64,000 nucleotides of DNA from Elephas maximus indicus (GCF_024166365.1 NC_064822.1:105272823-105336822); one strand, 5' to 3'; numbered from the stretch's first letter, positions 1 through 12,740 are shown. Made by a program: numbers and translations. The notes: generated from the letters alone by a model not told the origin.

Positions 1-248
1 AAGCAGTACCAGGAGCAGAGCGCATCCTTTGGACCCAGGGTCCCTGCACCTGAGAAGCTCCTCGACCATGGGAAGATTGAGGACAAAGACCTTCCTCCAG
101 AGCTGACAGAGGGAGAAAGCCTCCCCCCTAGAGCCAGTGCCCTGAATTTGGACTCTTAGCCTACTTAACTGTGAGGAAATAAATTTCTGTTTGTTAAAGC
201 CATCAACTCGTGGTATTTCTGTTATGGCAGCACTAGATGACTAAGACA
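1..248 (+). mobile_element. 3' part of an ERVL-MaLR-like solo LTR
   Basis: The segment matches the 3' halves of the LTRs at 36370-36882 and 60114-60528. It has the same CCTCCAGAG...GAGAAAGCCT block, an AATAAA polyadenylation signal, GTTAAAGCCA and the terminal ACTAGATGACTAAGACA. The 5' half lies outside the window. It is non-coding. Confidence 0.8.
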
Positions 249-329
249 CACCCAGACACTCAGGGGCAGCCATCAGCCACCTACCTTACTCAGCACATAA
301 CCACCTACTGGAGCCAGATACCTGTGCCT
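249..329. other. short unassigned stretch before the L1
   Basis: Nothing recognisable is seen between the LTR end and the first sequence resembling an L1 5' region. Confidence 0.4.
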
Positions 330-3300
330 ACTCTAGTCTCCCCTACATAGCCCTGCCCATCTAGAACTGTAGGTGAGAGCGTGTACTACACACTTGGTGA
401 CTGATGACCTGGACACCTGAGTTGAATTCACACAAGAAAAGTAAACTCCTGGGCTTATGTACCTAGAAGCAGTTCTAACCACCTGGTGATAGGATGTGAG
501 AGCTTCAAAGATGCCAATAATCAAGGTGGCTCGCATGACCAACCTATTTGGGCATATCATAACAAAACAAAACAAGAAGCTAGGACCCAGTAAACAAACA
601 TAAAATAAATAAGTGTAATAACATTGATGTCTCAGAGACAACAGTCAATATCAAATCACATAAACAGGCAGACCATGGTGGCTTAAGCAAGAGACCAAAA
701 CAATCAAGAAAACTCCTGGAGGAAGAGAATATCTGGGAGTTATCCAGAGGCAGAATTCAAAAGATTAACATACAGAGCTCTTCAAGAGATCAGGCAAAAC
801 ACAGACCAAGCCAAGGAACACAAAGACAAAGCAACAGAGGAACTTAAGAAGGTTATACAAAAGCATAATGACAAATTTAACAGGCTGCGAGAATCCATAG
901 AGAGACAGCAAACAGAAATCCAAAAGATCAACAATAAGATTTCAGAATTAGACAACTAAATAGAAAGTCATACGAGCAGAATTGAGGCAACGGGAGTCAG
1001 AATTCATGAGATTGAAAATAAAGCACTTGATACCAATTTATTTGAGGAAAAATCAGATAAAATAATTTAAAAAAATGAAGAAACTCTAAGAATTATGTGA
1101 GACTCTATTCAGAGTAATAACCTACGAGCGATTTGAGTACCAGAACAGGGGAGGATAACAGAAAATACAGAGAGAATTATTGAAGATTTGTTGGCAGAAA
1201 ACTTCACTGATATCGTGAAAGATGACTAGATGTCTATCCAAAAAGCTCATTGACCCCACACAGGACAGATTTCAAAAGAAAGACACCGAGATATAATCAA
1301 ACTTTCCAAAACCAAAGATAAAGAGAGAATTTTAAGAGTGGCTAGGGATCAATAAAAAGTCATCTATAAAGGAGAGTCAATAAGACTAAGGTCTGCCTAC
1401 TCAACAGAAACCATGCAGGTAAAAAGACAATGGGAAGACATATATTAAGTCTTGAAGGAAAAAAAATTGCCAGCCAAGAATTATATATCCAGCAAAGCTG
1501 TCTCTCAAATATAGCAGAATTAGGACATTTCCAGATAAACAGAAGTTAAGGGAATTTGTAAAAACCAAACTAAAATTACAAGAAATACTAAAGGGAGTCC
1601 TTTGGTTAGAAAGTCAATAACATCAGATAACAACCCAAGACTAGAACACAGGACAGAACAACCAAATATCAACCCAGATAGGGAAGTCACAAAAAATAAA
1701 TCAAAGCTAAAACACTGAAAATAGGGAAACAGATGTCAATACATAAAAGATGACAACATTAAAACAAAAAAGAGGGACTAAATAATGTAGTCATAGAACT
1801 TTCATATGCAGAGGAAGTCAAGGTGATGTGAAGAAAAAAAGATTGGTTTAAACTTAGAAAAATAGAGGTAAATATTAAGGTAACCACAAAGGAAACTAAT
1901 AATCCTATACATCAAAATAAAAAAGAAGAAAAACGTAAAGACTCAGCAAATACAAAATCAACAAAGATGAAAAGAAAATACATAAAGAAAAACGACTCAG
2001 CACAGAAAGTGAAATGGAACAAAGTGTCAACAACACACACAAAAAAGACATCAAAATGACAGCACTAAACTCATATCTTTCAGTAATTATGCTGAAAGTA
2101 AATGGACTAAACGCACCAATAAAGAGACAGAGAGTGGCAGAATGGATTAAAAAAACACAATCCATCTATATCCTCTCCACAAGAGACACACCTTAGACTC
2201 AAAGACACAAACTAAAACTCAAAGGATTGACAAAAATATATCAAGCAAACAACAATCAAAAAAGGGCAAGAGTATTAATCTCTGACAAAATAGACTTTGA
2301 GGCTAAATCCACCACAAAGGATAAGAAAGGACACTATATAATGATTAAAGGGTCAATACACCAGGAGGACATAACCATAATAAATACTTACACACCCAAC
2401 GACAGGGCTCCAAAATACATAAAACAAACTCTGACAGCATTGAAAAGAGAAATAGCTCCAAAATTATAGTAAGAGACTTCAACACACCACTTCCGGTGAA
2501 GGGCAGAACATCCAGAAAGAAGATCAATAAAGACCCAGAAGATATAAATGCTGCAGTCACCCAATTTGATCTCATAGACATCTACAGAACACTTCACCCA
2601 ACAGCAGCCAAGTATATTTTCTTTTCCAATGCACATGGAGCATTCTCCAGAATAGACCACATATTAGGTCGTAAAGCAAGCCTTAACAGAATCCAAAACA
2701 TTTGACATATTGCAAAGCATCTTTTCTGACCATAGAGCCATAAAAGTAGAAATCAATAACAGAAAAAGCAAGGGGAAAAAATCAAATATATGGAAACTGA
2801 GCAACACCTTGCTCAAAAACTACAGGGTTATAGAAGAAATCAAGAACGGAATAAAGAAATTCACAGAACCAAATGAGAATGAATGCACATCCTACCAGAA
2901 CCTTTGGGACACAGCAAAAGCAGTGCACAGAGGTCAGTTTACAGCAACAGATGCACACAGCCAAAAATCAGAAAGGGCCAAAATCAAAACATTAAGCCTA
3001 CAACTCGAACAAATAGACAGAGAGTAGCAAAAGAAGCCCATGGCACCAGAAGAAAGGAAATAATAAAAATTAGAGCAGAAATAAATGAAACAGAATAGAA
3101 AAACAACTGAAGAGTTAAGAAGACCAAAAGCTGGTTCTTTGAAAAGATCAACAAAATTGATAAGCCATTAGCCAAACCAACAAAGAAAAACAGGGCAGCA
3201 TGCAAATAACCAGAATAAGAAATGAGGTGGGCAATATCAGAACAGACTCAACTGAAATTTAAAAAGTTATAACAATACTATGAAAAATTGTACTCCAACA

Positions 3301-3874
3301 AATTTGAAAACCTAGAGGAAATGGACAAATTTCTAGAAACACACTACCTACCTAAACTAACACAAACAGAGGTAGAACAACTAAATAAACCCACAACAAG
3401 AGATTGAAGAGGTAATTAAAAAGTTCCCAACAAAAAATATCCCTGGCCCTGATGGCCTCATTGGAGAACTCTACCAAACTTTCAGGGAAGAGTTAATACT
3501 ACTGCTACTAAAGGTATTTCAGAGCATAGAAAAGGAAGGAATACTCCCAAACTTATTCTATGAAGCCAGCATAACCCTGATACCAAAACCAGGTAAGACA
3601 CCACAAAAAATAGAAAATTACAGATCAATATCCCTCATGAACATAGACACAAAAATCCTCAACAAAATTCTAGCCGATACAATTCAACAACATACCAAAA
3701 AAAAAAATTTTTTTTTCACCATGACCAAGTCGGATTTATGCCAGGTAGGCAGGGATGGTTCAACATTAGAAAAACAATCGATGTAATCCATTACATAAAT
3801 AAAACAAAAAATAAGAACCACTCGATCTTATCAATTGATGCACAAAAGGCATTTGACAAAGTCAACACCCATTC

Positions 3875-4738
3875 ATGATAAAAACGCTCAGCAGAATAGG
3901 AATAGAAGGGGAATTCCTCAACATAATGAAAGGCATTTATACAAAGCCAACAGCCAACATCATCCTAAATGGAGAGAGTCTGAAAGCATTCCCCTTGAGA
4001 ATGGGAACCAGACAAGGATGCCCTTTATCACTGCTCTTATTCAACATTATGCTGGGGGTCCTAGCCAGAGCAATAAGGCAAGAAAAAGAAATAAAAGGCA
4101 TCCAGATTGGTAAGGAAAAAGTAAAAATATCCCTATTTACAGATGATCTGATCTTATACACAGAAAACCCCAAAGAATCCACAGGAAAACTACAGGAACT
4201 AACAGAAAATTTCAGCAAAGTATCGGGATACAAGATAAACATACGAAAATCAGTTGGATTCCTCTACACCAACAAAGAGAACGTTGAAGAGGAAATCACT
4301 ACATCAATACCATTTACAATAGCCCCCGAGAAGATAAAATACTTAGGAATAAATCTAACCAGAGATGTAAAAGACCTGTACAAAGAAAACTACAAGACAC
4401 TACTGCAAGAAACCAAAAGAGACCTACATAAGTTGAAAAACATACCTTGCTTATGGATAGGAAGACCCAATATTGTGAAAATGTCAGTTCTATCCAAGGA
4501 GATCTACGGAGACAGTACAATCCTGATCCACATTCCAGTGACATTTTTTAATGAGATGGAGAAACAAATCACCAACTTCATATGGAAAGGGAAGAACCCC
4601 CAGATACGTAAAGGATTACTGAAGAAGAACAAAGTGGGAGGCCTCACACTACCTGATTTTAGAACCTATTATACTGCCACGGTAGTCAGAACAGTACTGG
4701 TACAACAACATACACATAGACCAATGGAACAGAACTGA
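3875..4738 (+). pseudogene. L1 ORF2 reverse-transcriptase fragment, longest intact piece
   Basis: The 287-codon frame covers RT palm and thumb regions. It includes the palm box [17 protein letters not shown], the catalytic FTDD box and the [14 protein letters not shown] region. Later motifs are NFIWKGKNP and GGLTLPDF. The Ala of the catalytic box is replaced by Thr (ACA at 4139-4141). The frame is cut off from the endonuclease by several stops upstream and ends at a TGA at 4736-4738. Confidence 0.85.
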
Positions 4739-5141
4739 GAATCCAGACATAAATGCATCCACCTAGGAGCAGCTGATTCAAAAACTAACTCAAAATGGAT
4801 CAACGACCTAAATATAAAACCTAAAATTATAAAGATGATGGAAGAAAAGATAGGGACAATGCTAGGAGCTCTAATACACAGCATAAACAGAATACGAAAC
4901 ATAACTAACAATGTACAATCACCAGAAGAAAAACTAGATAACTGAGAGCTCCTAAAAATCAAACACTTATGCTCATCCAAAGACTTCACCAAAAGAGTGA
5001 AAGGACAACCGACAGACTGGAAAAAATTTTTTGGCTATGACATATCTGATAACGGCCTAATCTCTAAAATCTACAAGATACTGCAAAGCCTCAACAACAA
5101 AAAGACAAATAAATACCCCAATTAAAAAATGGGCAAAGGAT

Positions 5142-6133
5142 GAGTGAAATAAGTCAATCACAAAAGGACAAATATTGTATGAGACCACTACTTTTAAAAC
5201 TCACGGAAAGGTTTACACACAAAAACAATGTTTGATGGTTATGAGGGAGGGGAGGGAAGGGGATGCAAAAACACTAAACAGAATGGATAAGTGGTAACTT
5301 TGGTGAAGGGTAAGACAGTACACAGTACTGGGGAAGCAGCACAGCTTGTACAAGGCAGGGTCAGTGGAGGCTCCATAGACACATCCAAACTCCCTGAGGG
5401 ACAGAATTACTGTGATGGGGGCTGTGGAGACCATGGTCTCAAGAAACATCTAGCTCAATTGGCGTAACATAGTTTATAAAGAAAATGTTCTACGTTCTAC
5501 TTTGTTGAGTAGTGTCTGGGGTCTTAAAAGCCTGTGAGCAGCCATCTAAGATATTTAGTCCACGGGCCTCACCCCTTCAGGAGCAAGGGAGAATGAAGAA
5601 AACTAAGACACAAAGGAATGATTAGTCCAAAGGACTAATGGACCACAACTACCATGGCCTCCACCAGTCTGAGTCCAGTACAACTAGATGGTGCCCAGCT
5701 ACCACCACTGACTGCTCTGACAGGGTTTACAACAGAGGGTCCTGGACAGAGCTGGAGAAAAAGGTAGAACAAAATTCTAACTCACAAAAAATACTGGACT
5801 TACCAGTCTGACAGAGACTGGAGAAACCCTGAGAGTATGGCTCCCAGACACCCTTTTAGCTCAGTATCAAAGTCACTCCTGAGGTTCACCCTTCATCCAA
5901 AGATTAGACAGGCCCATGAAACAAAACGAGACTAAAGGGGCACACCAACCCAGGGGCAAGGATAGAAGGCAAGAGGGAACAGAAAAGCTGGTAATAGGGA
6001 ACCCAAGCTTGAGAAGGGAGGGTGTTGACATGTTGTGGGGTTGTTAACCAGTGTCACAAGACAATATGTGTGTTAACTTTCATGAGAAGCTAGTTCTGTA
6101 AACCTTCATCTAAAGTATAATAAAAAAAAAAAA
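5142..6133 (+). mobile_element. 5'-truncated L1 nested inside the first L1
   Basis: This roughly 1 kb insert consists of the end of L1 plus its 3' UTR and ends in an A12 tail. It is flanked by an 11-bp direct repeat GGGCAAAGGAT at 5131-5141 and 6134-6144. The host L1 reading (…AAAAAATGGGCAAAGGAT / ACGAACAGGCACTTCACC…) resumes exactly after the second copy. Confidence 0.9.
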
Positions 6134-6219
6134 GGGCAAAGGATACGAACAGGCACTTCACCAAAGAAGACATTCAGGTGGCTAACAGATACTTTAGGAA
6201 ATGCTCACAATCATTAGCC

Positions 6220-6382
6220 TGCAAAACCAAAAACCAAGCCCAGTGCCATCGAGTCAATTCCGACTCATAGCAACCCTATAGGACAGAGTAGAACTGCCCC
6301 ATAGTTTCCAAGGTGCGCCTGGCGGATTTGAACTGCCGAACCTTTGATTAGCAGCCGTAGCACTTAAGCACTACGCCAACAG
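6220..6382 (-). mobile_element. AfroSINE inserted in L1 ORF2
   Basis: The antisense tail CATCGAGTCAATTCCGACTC lies at the left and the tRNA-like head at the right. The insert is flanked by the 8-bp repeat CATTAGCC at 6212-6219 and 6383-6390. Confidence 0.9.
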
Positions 6383-7769
6383 CATTAGCCATTAGAGAAA
6401 TGCAAATCAAAACTACAATGAGATACCATCTAACTCCAACAACACTAGGATTAATCCAAAAAACACAAAATAATAAATGTTGGAGAAGTTGTGGAGAGAC
6501 TGGAACACTTATACACTGCTGGTGGAAATGTAAAATGGTACAACCACTTTGGAAATTGATTTGGCACTTCCTTAAAAGGTTAGAAATAGCAGTACCATAT
6601 GATCCAGCAATCCCACTCCTTGAAATATATCCTAGAGAAATAAGAGCAATCACACGAATAGATATATGCACATTTATGTTCATTGCAGCACTGTTCATAA
6701 TAGCAAAAAGATGGAGACAACCTAGGTGCCTATCAACAGATAAATGAATAAATTATGGTATATTCACACAATAGACTACTACGCAACGATAAAGAACAAT
6801 GATGAATCTGAGAAACACTGCACAACATGGATGAATTTGGAAGGCATTATGCTGAGTGAAATTAGTCACAAAAGGACAAATATTGTATGAGACCACTGTT
6901 ATAAGAACTCAAGAAAAGGCTTAAACACAAGAGTGAATATTCTTTGATGGTTACGAGGGTGGGAAGGCAGGGAGAAGGGAATTCACTAACTAGGTAGTAC
7001 ACAAGAATTAGGTGAGGGGAGGGACAACACACAATACAGGGGAAGTCAGCACAACCGGACTAAACCAAAAAAAAAAAAAACCAAAAGCTAAGACATTTCC
7101 TGAACACAACCAAACACTTCTAGGGACAACGTAGCAGAGATGGGGGTTTGGGGACCATGGTTTTGGGGGATAACAAGGTCAGTTGGCATAACAAAATTTA
7201 TTAAGAGTATGTTCTGCATCCCACTTTGGTGACTGGCATCTGGGGTCTTAAAAGCTAGCAAGCGGTCATCTAAGATGCATCAATTGGTCCCAACCCACCT
7301 GGAGCAAAGGAGAATGAAGAACACCAAATGGTGCCTGGCTACCACCAATGACTGCCCTGACAGGAAACACAACAGAAAGTCCCTGATGGAGCAAGAGAAA
7401 AGTGTGGTGCAGAACTCAAATTCATGTAAAAAGACCAGACTTTATGGTCTGACTGAGACTAGTGGAGCCCAAGAGGACATGACCCCCAGACTCTCTGTTA
7501 ACCCAGAACTAAAACCATTCCTGAAGCCAACTCTTCAGACAAAGATTACACTGGACTATAAATCATAAAATAATACTCATGAAGAGTGTGCTTCTTAGTT
7601 CGAGTAGATATACGAGACTAAATAGGCAGCTCCTGTCCAGAGGCAGGGTGAGAACGCAGAAAGGGATAGGAGCTGGTTGGATTGACATGAGAAACCTGGG
7701 ATGGAAAGGAGGAGTGTGCTGTCGTATTATAAGAATTGCAATTAGTGTCACATAACAATATGTGTATAA

Positions 7770-8408
7770 TTTTTTTTTATTGTACTTTAGATGAAGGTTT
7801 ACAGAACAAACCAGTTTCTCATTAAACAGTACACATATTGTTTTATGACATTGGTTAACAACCCCACAACGTGTCAACATTATCCCTTCTTGACCTTGGG
7901 TTTCCTATTACCAGCTTTCCTGCCCCCTCCTGCCTTCTAGTTCTTGCCCCTGGGGACTAAAGGGCCCCTGTTGTCCCCCTTTAGTCTTGTTTTGTTTTAT
8001 GGGCCTGTTTAATCTTTGGCTGAAGGGTGAACCTCGAGAGTGACTTCATTCCTGAGCTAAAAGGGTGTCCGGGGGGCCATACTCTTGGCGTTTCTCCAGT
8101 CTTTGTCAGGCCAATAAGTCTGGTCTTTTTTTATGAATTAGAATTTTGTTATACATTCTTCTCCAGCTCTGTCCGGGACTCTTTATTGTGATCTCTGTCA
8201 GAGCAGCCAGTAGTGGTAGCTGGGTACCATCTAGCTGTTCTGGACTCAGTCTGTTGGAGGCCGTGGTAGATGTTGTCCATTAGTCCCTTGGACTAAACTT
8301 TTTCTTGCATGTTTAGTTTTCTTCATTCTTCCTTGATCCAGGAGGGGTAAGACCAGTGGAGTATCTTAAATAGCCGCTCACAGGCTTTTAGGACCCCAGA
8401 GGCTACTC
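7770..8408 (-). mobile_element. L1 3' end inserted in inverse orientation in the host L1 3' UTR
   Basis: It begins with a T run and reads as the reverse complement of the L1 3' UTR at 5142-6133 (TTCTGTAAACCTTCATCTAA on the minus strand). It is flanked by TATGTGTATAA at 7759-7769 and 8409-8419. The host 3' UTR continues after it and ends in a CA-rich tail at about 8462-8482. Confidence 0.9.
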
Positions 8409-9076
8409 TATGTGTATAACTTTTTATACGAGAAATTAACTTGAGCTGTAAACTTTCACCTAAAGCACACACACACACAAAACTATGAAGTCCTGTAAAA
8501 TTTCAAGAATCAGTAGCAATAGACGCCACTGGTATATGAAGAAACGGTGTGTCTCAAAGAAAGAGAAATTATTCCTGTCAACAAACGGTGCTTGAACAAT
8601 TAGATATCAATAGGAAAAAAGGAAAATGAACCTCAACCTACACCTCACAGCATATACAAAAATTAACTCAACATGGATCATAGATTTAAATGTAGTACAT
8701 AAAACTAAAAACTTTTAGAAGAAAATAAAGGAGAAAGTTTTTGGGACCTAAGGCATGATGAAGAGTTCTTAGACATGACACCAAAAGCACAATCCATAAA
8801 GGAAAAAAAAAAATGAATTGGAATTCATGGAAATTAAAAACTTTTGCTTTGTGAAAGACCGTGTTAAGAGGATGAAAAGACAAACTACAGACAAGGAGAA
8901 GATATTTGCAAACCACATAGCTAACAAAGAATATGTAACTAGAATATATAAAGAACTCATAAAACTCAAAAGTAAAAAAACAAACCAATTAGCAAATGGA
9001 CTAAAGACCTGGAGACATTTCACTGAAGTGGATATACTGATGGCAAGTAAACACAAGAATAGATGTTAAACGTTCA

Positions 9077-9235
9077 AAAAAAAAAAATATTCCATTGAGT
9101 TGATTCCAACTCATAGTGACCCTATAGGACAGAAGAGAACTCCCCCATAGGGTTTCCATGGAGTGGCTGGTGGATTTGAACTGCTGACCTTTTGGTTAAC
9201 AGCCGAGCTCTTAACCACTGGACCACCAGGGCTCC
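9077..9235 (-). mobile_element. AfroSINE (short form)
   Basis: A minus-strand copy runs from the shared tail (ATTGAGTTGATTCCAACTCA) to the head motif CCACCAGGGCTCC. The A12 run on its left is at the 3' junction. Confidence 0.85.
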
Positions 9236-9248
9236 TTCGCTAGCCATT

Positions 9249-9410
9249 AGCAAACCCAAACCAACTCGCTGCCACTGAGTAGATTCCAACTCATAAGGAC
9301 CACATGGGGTTTCCAAGGCTGTAAATCTTTCCAGAAGCAGACTGCCACATCTTTCTCCCTCAGAGCCCCTGGTGGTTTCCAACTACTGACATTTTGATTA
9401 GCAGCCCATC
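9249..9410 (-). mobile_element. AfroSINE (long form with AAGCAGACTGCCACATCTTT block)
   Basis: A minus-strand copy carries the extra internal block CTGTAAATCTTTCCAGAAGC found in a subset of the family here. It lies only 13 bp from the previous SINE. Confidence 0.8.
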
Positions 9411-9460
9411 TCTTTACCCACTTCAGAGAAATACAAATTAAGACCACCATGAGATACCCT

Positions 9461-9529
9461 ATTTGCTGTTGTGTGCCATGGAGTCAGTTTTGACTCATAG
9501 CAATCCCATGCGACAGAATAGAACTGGCT
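9461..9529 (-). mobile_element. AfroSINE tail fragment
   Basis: Only the tail region is present, from TTGCTGTTGTGTGCCATGGA to AGAATAGAACTGGC. It abuts the antisense LTR at 9530. Confidence 0.7.
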
Positions 9530-10117
9530 TGTCTTAGTTATCTAGTGCTGCTGTAATAGAAATTTGAGTGGGTGGCGTTAGCAAACACAAATTTGTTTTC
9601 TCACAGTTAGGAGGTTAGAAGTCTGAAATTAGGGTGCTGGCTCTAGGGGAAGACTTCTCTTTCTGTCAGTTCTGGGGAAAGTCCTTGTCTCTTCGATTCT
9701 ATTCCTTGGCTCCTCGGTGATCTTCATGTGGCATGGCATCTGTCTTCCCCTATGTCTCCTCTCTTGCTTGCTTGTTTAATCTTTTATATCTCAAAAGAGA
9801 TTGACTTAAGACACACTCTACACCAATACCATCTCATTAACATAACAAAGAAAATCCATTCCCAAATAGGATTATAACCATCACCAAAAAAAAAAAAAAA
9901 AACCTTTGCTGTTCCGTCAATTCCAACTCCTAGTGACCCTATGGGACAGAGTAGAACTGCCTCACAGGATTTCCAAGGAGCAGCTGGTGTATTCGAATTG
10001 CTGATCTTTTGGTTTGCAGGCAAGCTTTTAACCACTGTGCCACCAGGGCTCTATAACCATGACAGGGGCTAGGATTTACAACACATATTTTTGGGAGACA
10101 CAATTCAATCCATAACA
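9530..10117 (-). mobile_element. ERVL-MaLR-like solo LTR, antisense, carrying a SINE
   Basis: It starts TGTCTTAGTTATCTAGTGCT and ends ATTCAATCCATAACA, the reverse complements of the two ends of the LTR at 60114-60528. An AfroSINE sits inside at 9882-10051. No matching 5-bp target repeat is seen at its ends. Confidence 0.8.
9882..10051 (-). mobile_element. AfroSINE inside the antisense LTR
   Basis: A full minus-strand copy starts at an A run and ends at CCACCAGGGCTC. It is flanked by TATAACCAT at 9873-9881 and 10052-10060. Confidence 0.9.
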
Positions 10118-10734
10118 TACACCAGAGGGTTTTCTTGGTTATAATCTATTAAAACAGTTTTATATGTAATATCGAAAAATTGGAAATAACCAAAATGTCC
10201 TCAGTAAATGAATGGTTAAACAAACTGGAGTATGCATATCATGGACTATTACTCTGCAATAAAAAAGGAATGAACTACTGATAACAAGCAACCACTTGAA
10301 TGGATCTCAAAGGCATTATGCTGGGTGGGAAAAAAAACTCAAAAGTGTCAGATTCTATCTATATAACATTTTCAAAATGGAAAATTTATAAAAATGATAA
10401 AGAGATTAGTGGTTGCTAAGGGTTAGGGATAGTGGGGAGGTGGACGTGACTATAAAGCGGTAACTCAAGGGAGATATTTGTGGTGATGGAATAGTTCTGT
10501 ATCTTGATTGTAGTGGGGGTTACATGAATCTACATGTGTGATAAAATGCCACAGAACAATATACACATGTTATATTGATGTCAATCTCTCAGTTTTAATA
10601 TTGTACTATAATTGTACAGGATATAACCATTGGGGGAAACTAGGTGACAGGTACATAGGACCTCTTTATACTACTTTTGCAACAACCTGTGCAGCTGTAA
10701 GTATTTCAAAATAACAGTTTTTTTTGTTGTTTGT

Positions 10735-11184
10735 TTGTTTTTAAAGAGGAGTTATTGGAGAATTAGTGTAAGAAGCAGTTAATACTTCTTCCACTCAACC
10801 CACCATTCAACTGCTCCTCTCCAACCCCAGCAGCAAAGTGGAGAGGGTAAAACAAGGTTTCTGGTCTGGCGGATGACAGCCTACTGGAGGCAAGGATAAC
10901 CTGTTGCAAACAGGAGGATTAAGTGAAAGTTTACCCATTGAATGTTGAGAAGCTCAGGTTTCTTGCCCCACTACTTTCCAGATCACTGGTAGCCAGGCTT
11001 AAACACCCTTCAGGTGGGGCATAAGCCTTTCTGGGGAACCTGACCAGCTCAAGAGAAAAGATCTAAAAATACTGACATCAGGGATTCTCTAGGGAAGTGG
11101 CCCAGCCAGAACACCAGCTAGTGAAGCCCATGGAGACAAGCCCCACTAGCAGCTCAGAGCTTCCAATCTGCTTTTTTAGTCCCT
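10735..11184. other. unassigned non-coding stretch
   Basis: No ORF of interest, splice-flanked exon or recognised repeat is visible here. It is mixed-composition sequence between the old L1 and the next ancient repeat. Confidence 0.4.
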
Positions 11185-11376
11185 CACTCTTTGTTTTTTA
11201 AATGGAAAACTTCAGCATATGTGAAAGTAGAGAATGATCTATCTTCAAACAATTATCACCGTACAGGCAATCTTGTCCATATATCTACCCACCCTGCCTC
11301 CACCCAAATTATTTTAAAACAAATCCTAGATACCATATTATTGTACCTGTAATTACTTTCATATATCTCTCTAAAG

Positions 11377-12612
11377 TTATTGTAGTTAGGTGCTGTCCAG
11401 TTGGTTCCGACTCATATCGACCCTATGAATAGAATGAAACACTGCCTGGTCCTGCGCCATCCTGACAATCATTGTTACGCATGGGCCCATTGTTGCAGCC
11501 GCTATGTCAATCCATCTCGTCAGGAGTCTTCTACCTTTTCGCTGACCCGCTACTTTACCAAGCATGATGTTCTTCTCCAGGGACTGATCCCTCCTGGTAA
11601 TGTGTCCAAAGTACGTGAGACGGTCTCATCGCAATCCTTGCTTCTAATGAGCATTCTGGCTGTACTTCTCCCAAGACAGATTTTTTTTGTTCTTCTGGAA
11701 GTCCATGGTATATTCATTATTCTTTACCAACACCATAATTCAAAGGCATCAGTTCTTCTTTGGTCTTCCTTATTCATTGTCCAGCTTTCACATGCACATG
11801 AGGTGATTGCAAACAGCATGGTTTGAGTCAGGCGCACTTTAGTCCTTAAAGTGACATCTTTGCTTTTTAACACTTTAAAGAGGTCTTTTGCAGCAGATTT
11901 GCCCAATGTAATAAATCCTTTGATTTCTCAACTGCTGCTTCTGTGGACATTGATTGTGCATCCAAGTAAAATGAAATTTTCGACAGCTTCAGTCTTTTCT
12001 CCATTTATCATGATGTTGCTCATTGGTCCAGTTGTGAGGATTTTTGTTTTCTTTCCGTTGAGGTGCAATCCATACTGAAGGCTATGGTCTTTGATCTTCG
12101 TTAGTAAATGCTTCAAGTCCTCTTCACTTTCAGCAAGCAAGGTTGTGTCATCTGCATAATGAAGGTTGTTAATGAGTCTTCCTCCAACCTTGATGCCAAG
12201 TTCTTCATATAGTCCAGCTTCTCGGATTATTTGCTCAGTATACATATTGAGTAGGTATAGTGAAAGGATACAACCCTGACACACATGTTTCTTGACTTTA
12301 AACCGTGCAGTATCCCCTTGTTCTGTTCCAACGACTGCCTCTTTGTCTATGTACAGGTTCCTCATGAACACAATTAAGTATTTTGGAATTCCCATTCTGG
12401 AATTCAGTGTTATCTGTAATTTGTTATAATCCACACAGTAGGATGTCTTTGCATAGTCAATAAAACACAGGTAAACATCTTTCTGGTATTCTCTGTTTTC
12501 AGCCATGATTTCATCTGACATCAGGAATGATATCCCTTGTTCCATGTCCTCTTCTGAATCTGGCTTGAATTTCTGGCAGTTCCCTGTCGATGTCCTGCTC
12601 CAACCACTTGTT
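11377..12612 (-). mobile_element. RTE/BovB-type LINE, 3' 1.2 kb
   Basis: The minus strand encodes an RTE reverse transcriptase and ends in the tail complementary to GTGCTGTCCAGTTGGTTCCG, which resembles the AfroSINE tail. Imperfect flanking repeats are TCTAAAG at 11370-11376 and 12613-12619. About two thirds of a full RTE is missing at its 5' side. RTE/BovB elements are characteristic of Afrotheria and ruminants, so this supports the assignment. Confidence 0.88.
11928..12545 (-). pseudogene. RTE reverse-transcriptase open frame (205 codons)
   Basis: The frame contains CFIDYAKTSYCVDYNKL (normally FIDY-x-KAFD), then GIPKYLIVFMRNLY and VCQGCILS (normally V/RQGCxLSP). The catalytic box LHYADDTTLLAES is intact, and NGKKTKIL follows. 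It starts from an internal Met and stops before the normal C-terminus. Further broken RTE coding continues to about 11724. The truncated protein would not be a working polymerase. Confidence 0.85.
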
Positions 12613-12740
12613 TCTAAAGGTAAAGACTCTATTTTTTAATATAACCACAATACTATCATTACCTAAGATGCTTTAACAATAATTTTTTTAATGTCAAATA
12701 TATCCTGTAAGTGGTAACATTTCCTTGATTTTCTCCTAAA

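Larger units (their letters stand above)
330..8482 (+). mobile_element. near full-length, decayed L1 LINE, split by three later insertions
   Basis: A 5' UTR-like part (about 330-610) precedes an ORF1 region full of stops (about 615-1750). ORF2 begins at an ATG at 2056 and extends to about 6747, and a 3' UTR follows. Endonuclease-like pieces occur at 2056-2705 (LNAPIKRQRVAEWIKKTQ; SDHRAIK at about 2725). A 287-codon reverse-transcriptase piece lies at 3875-4738, with GTRQGCPLS and an active-site box FTDD at 4136-4147, where L1 normally has F/YADD. The Cys-rich ORF2 C-terminus ([17 protein letters not shown]) is at about 6500-6560. Later elements occupy 5142-6133, 6220-6382 and 7770-8408. Frameshifts and stops make it inactive. 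The 5' limit is approximate. Confidence 0.88.
8485..10725 (+). mobile_element. older L1 (L1M-like) 3' portion, heavily interrupted
   Basis: Pieces of L1 ORF2 C-terminus and 3' UTR occur at 8485-9075, 9236-9248, 9411-9460 and 10118-10725. Landmarks are AACTCAACATGGATCATAGA, the phrase for residual GAGATACC, and CTATTACTCTGCAATAAAAA. It is more diverged than the first L1. Three SINEs and one antisense LTR interrupt it, the LTR itself holding a fourth SINE. The tail region is T/A-rich at 10716-10740. Confidence 0.75.

Noticed and set aside
3697-3718. A-run/T-run palindrome in the L1
   Set aside because: Probably slippage at a homopolymer within decayed L1 sequence; no function suggested.
11401-11826. 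141-codon plus-strand open frame
   Set aside because: It is the reverse-strand shadow of the RTE LINE.
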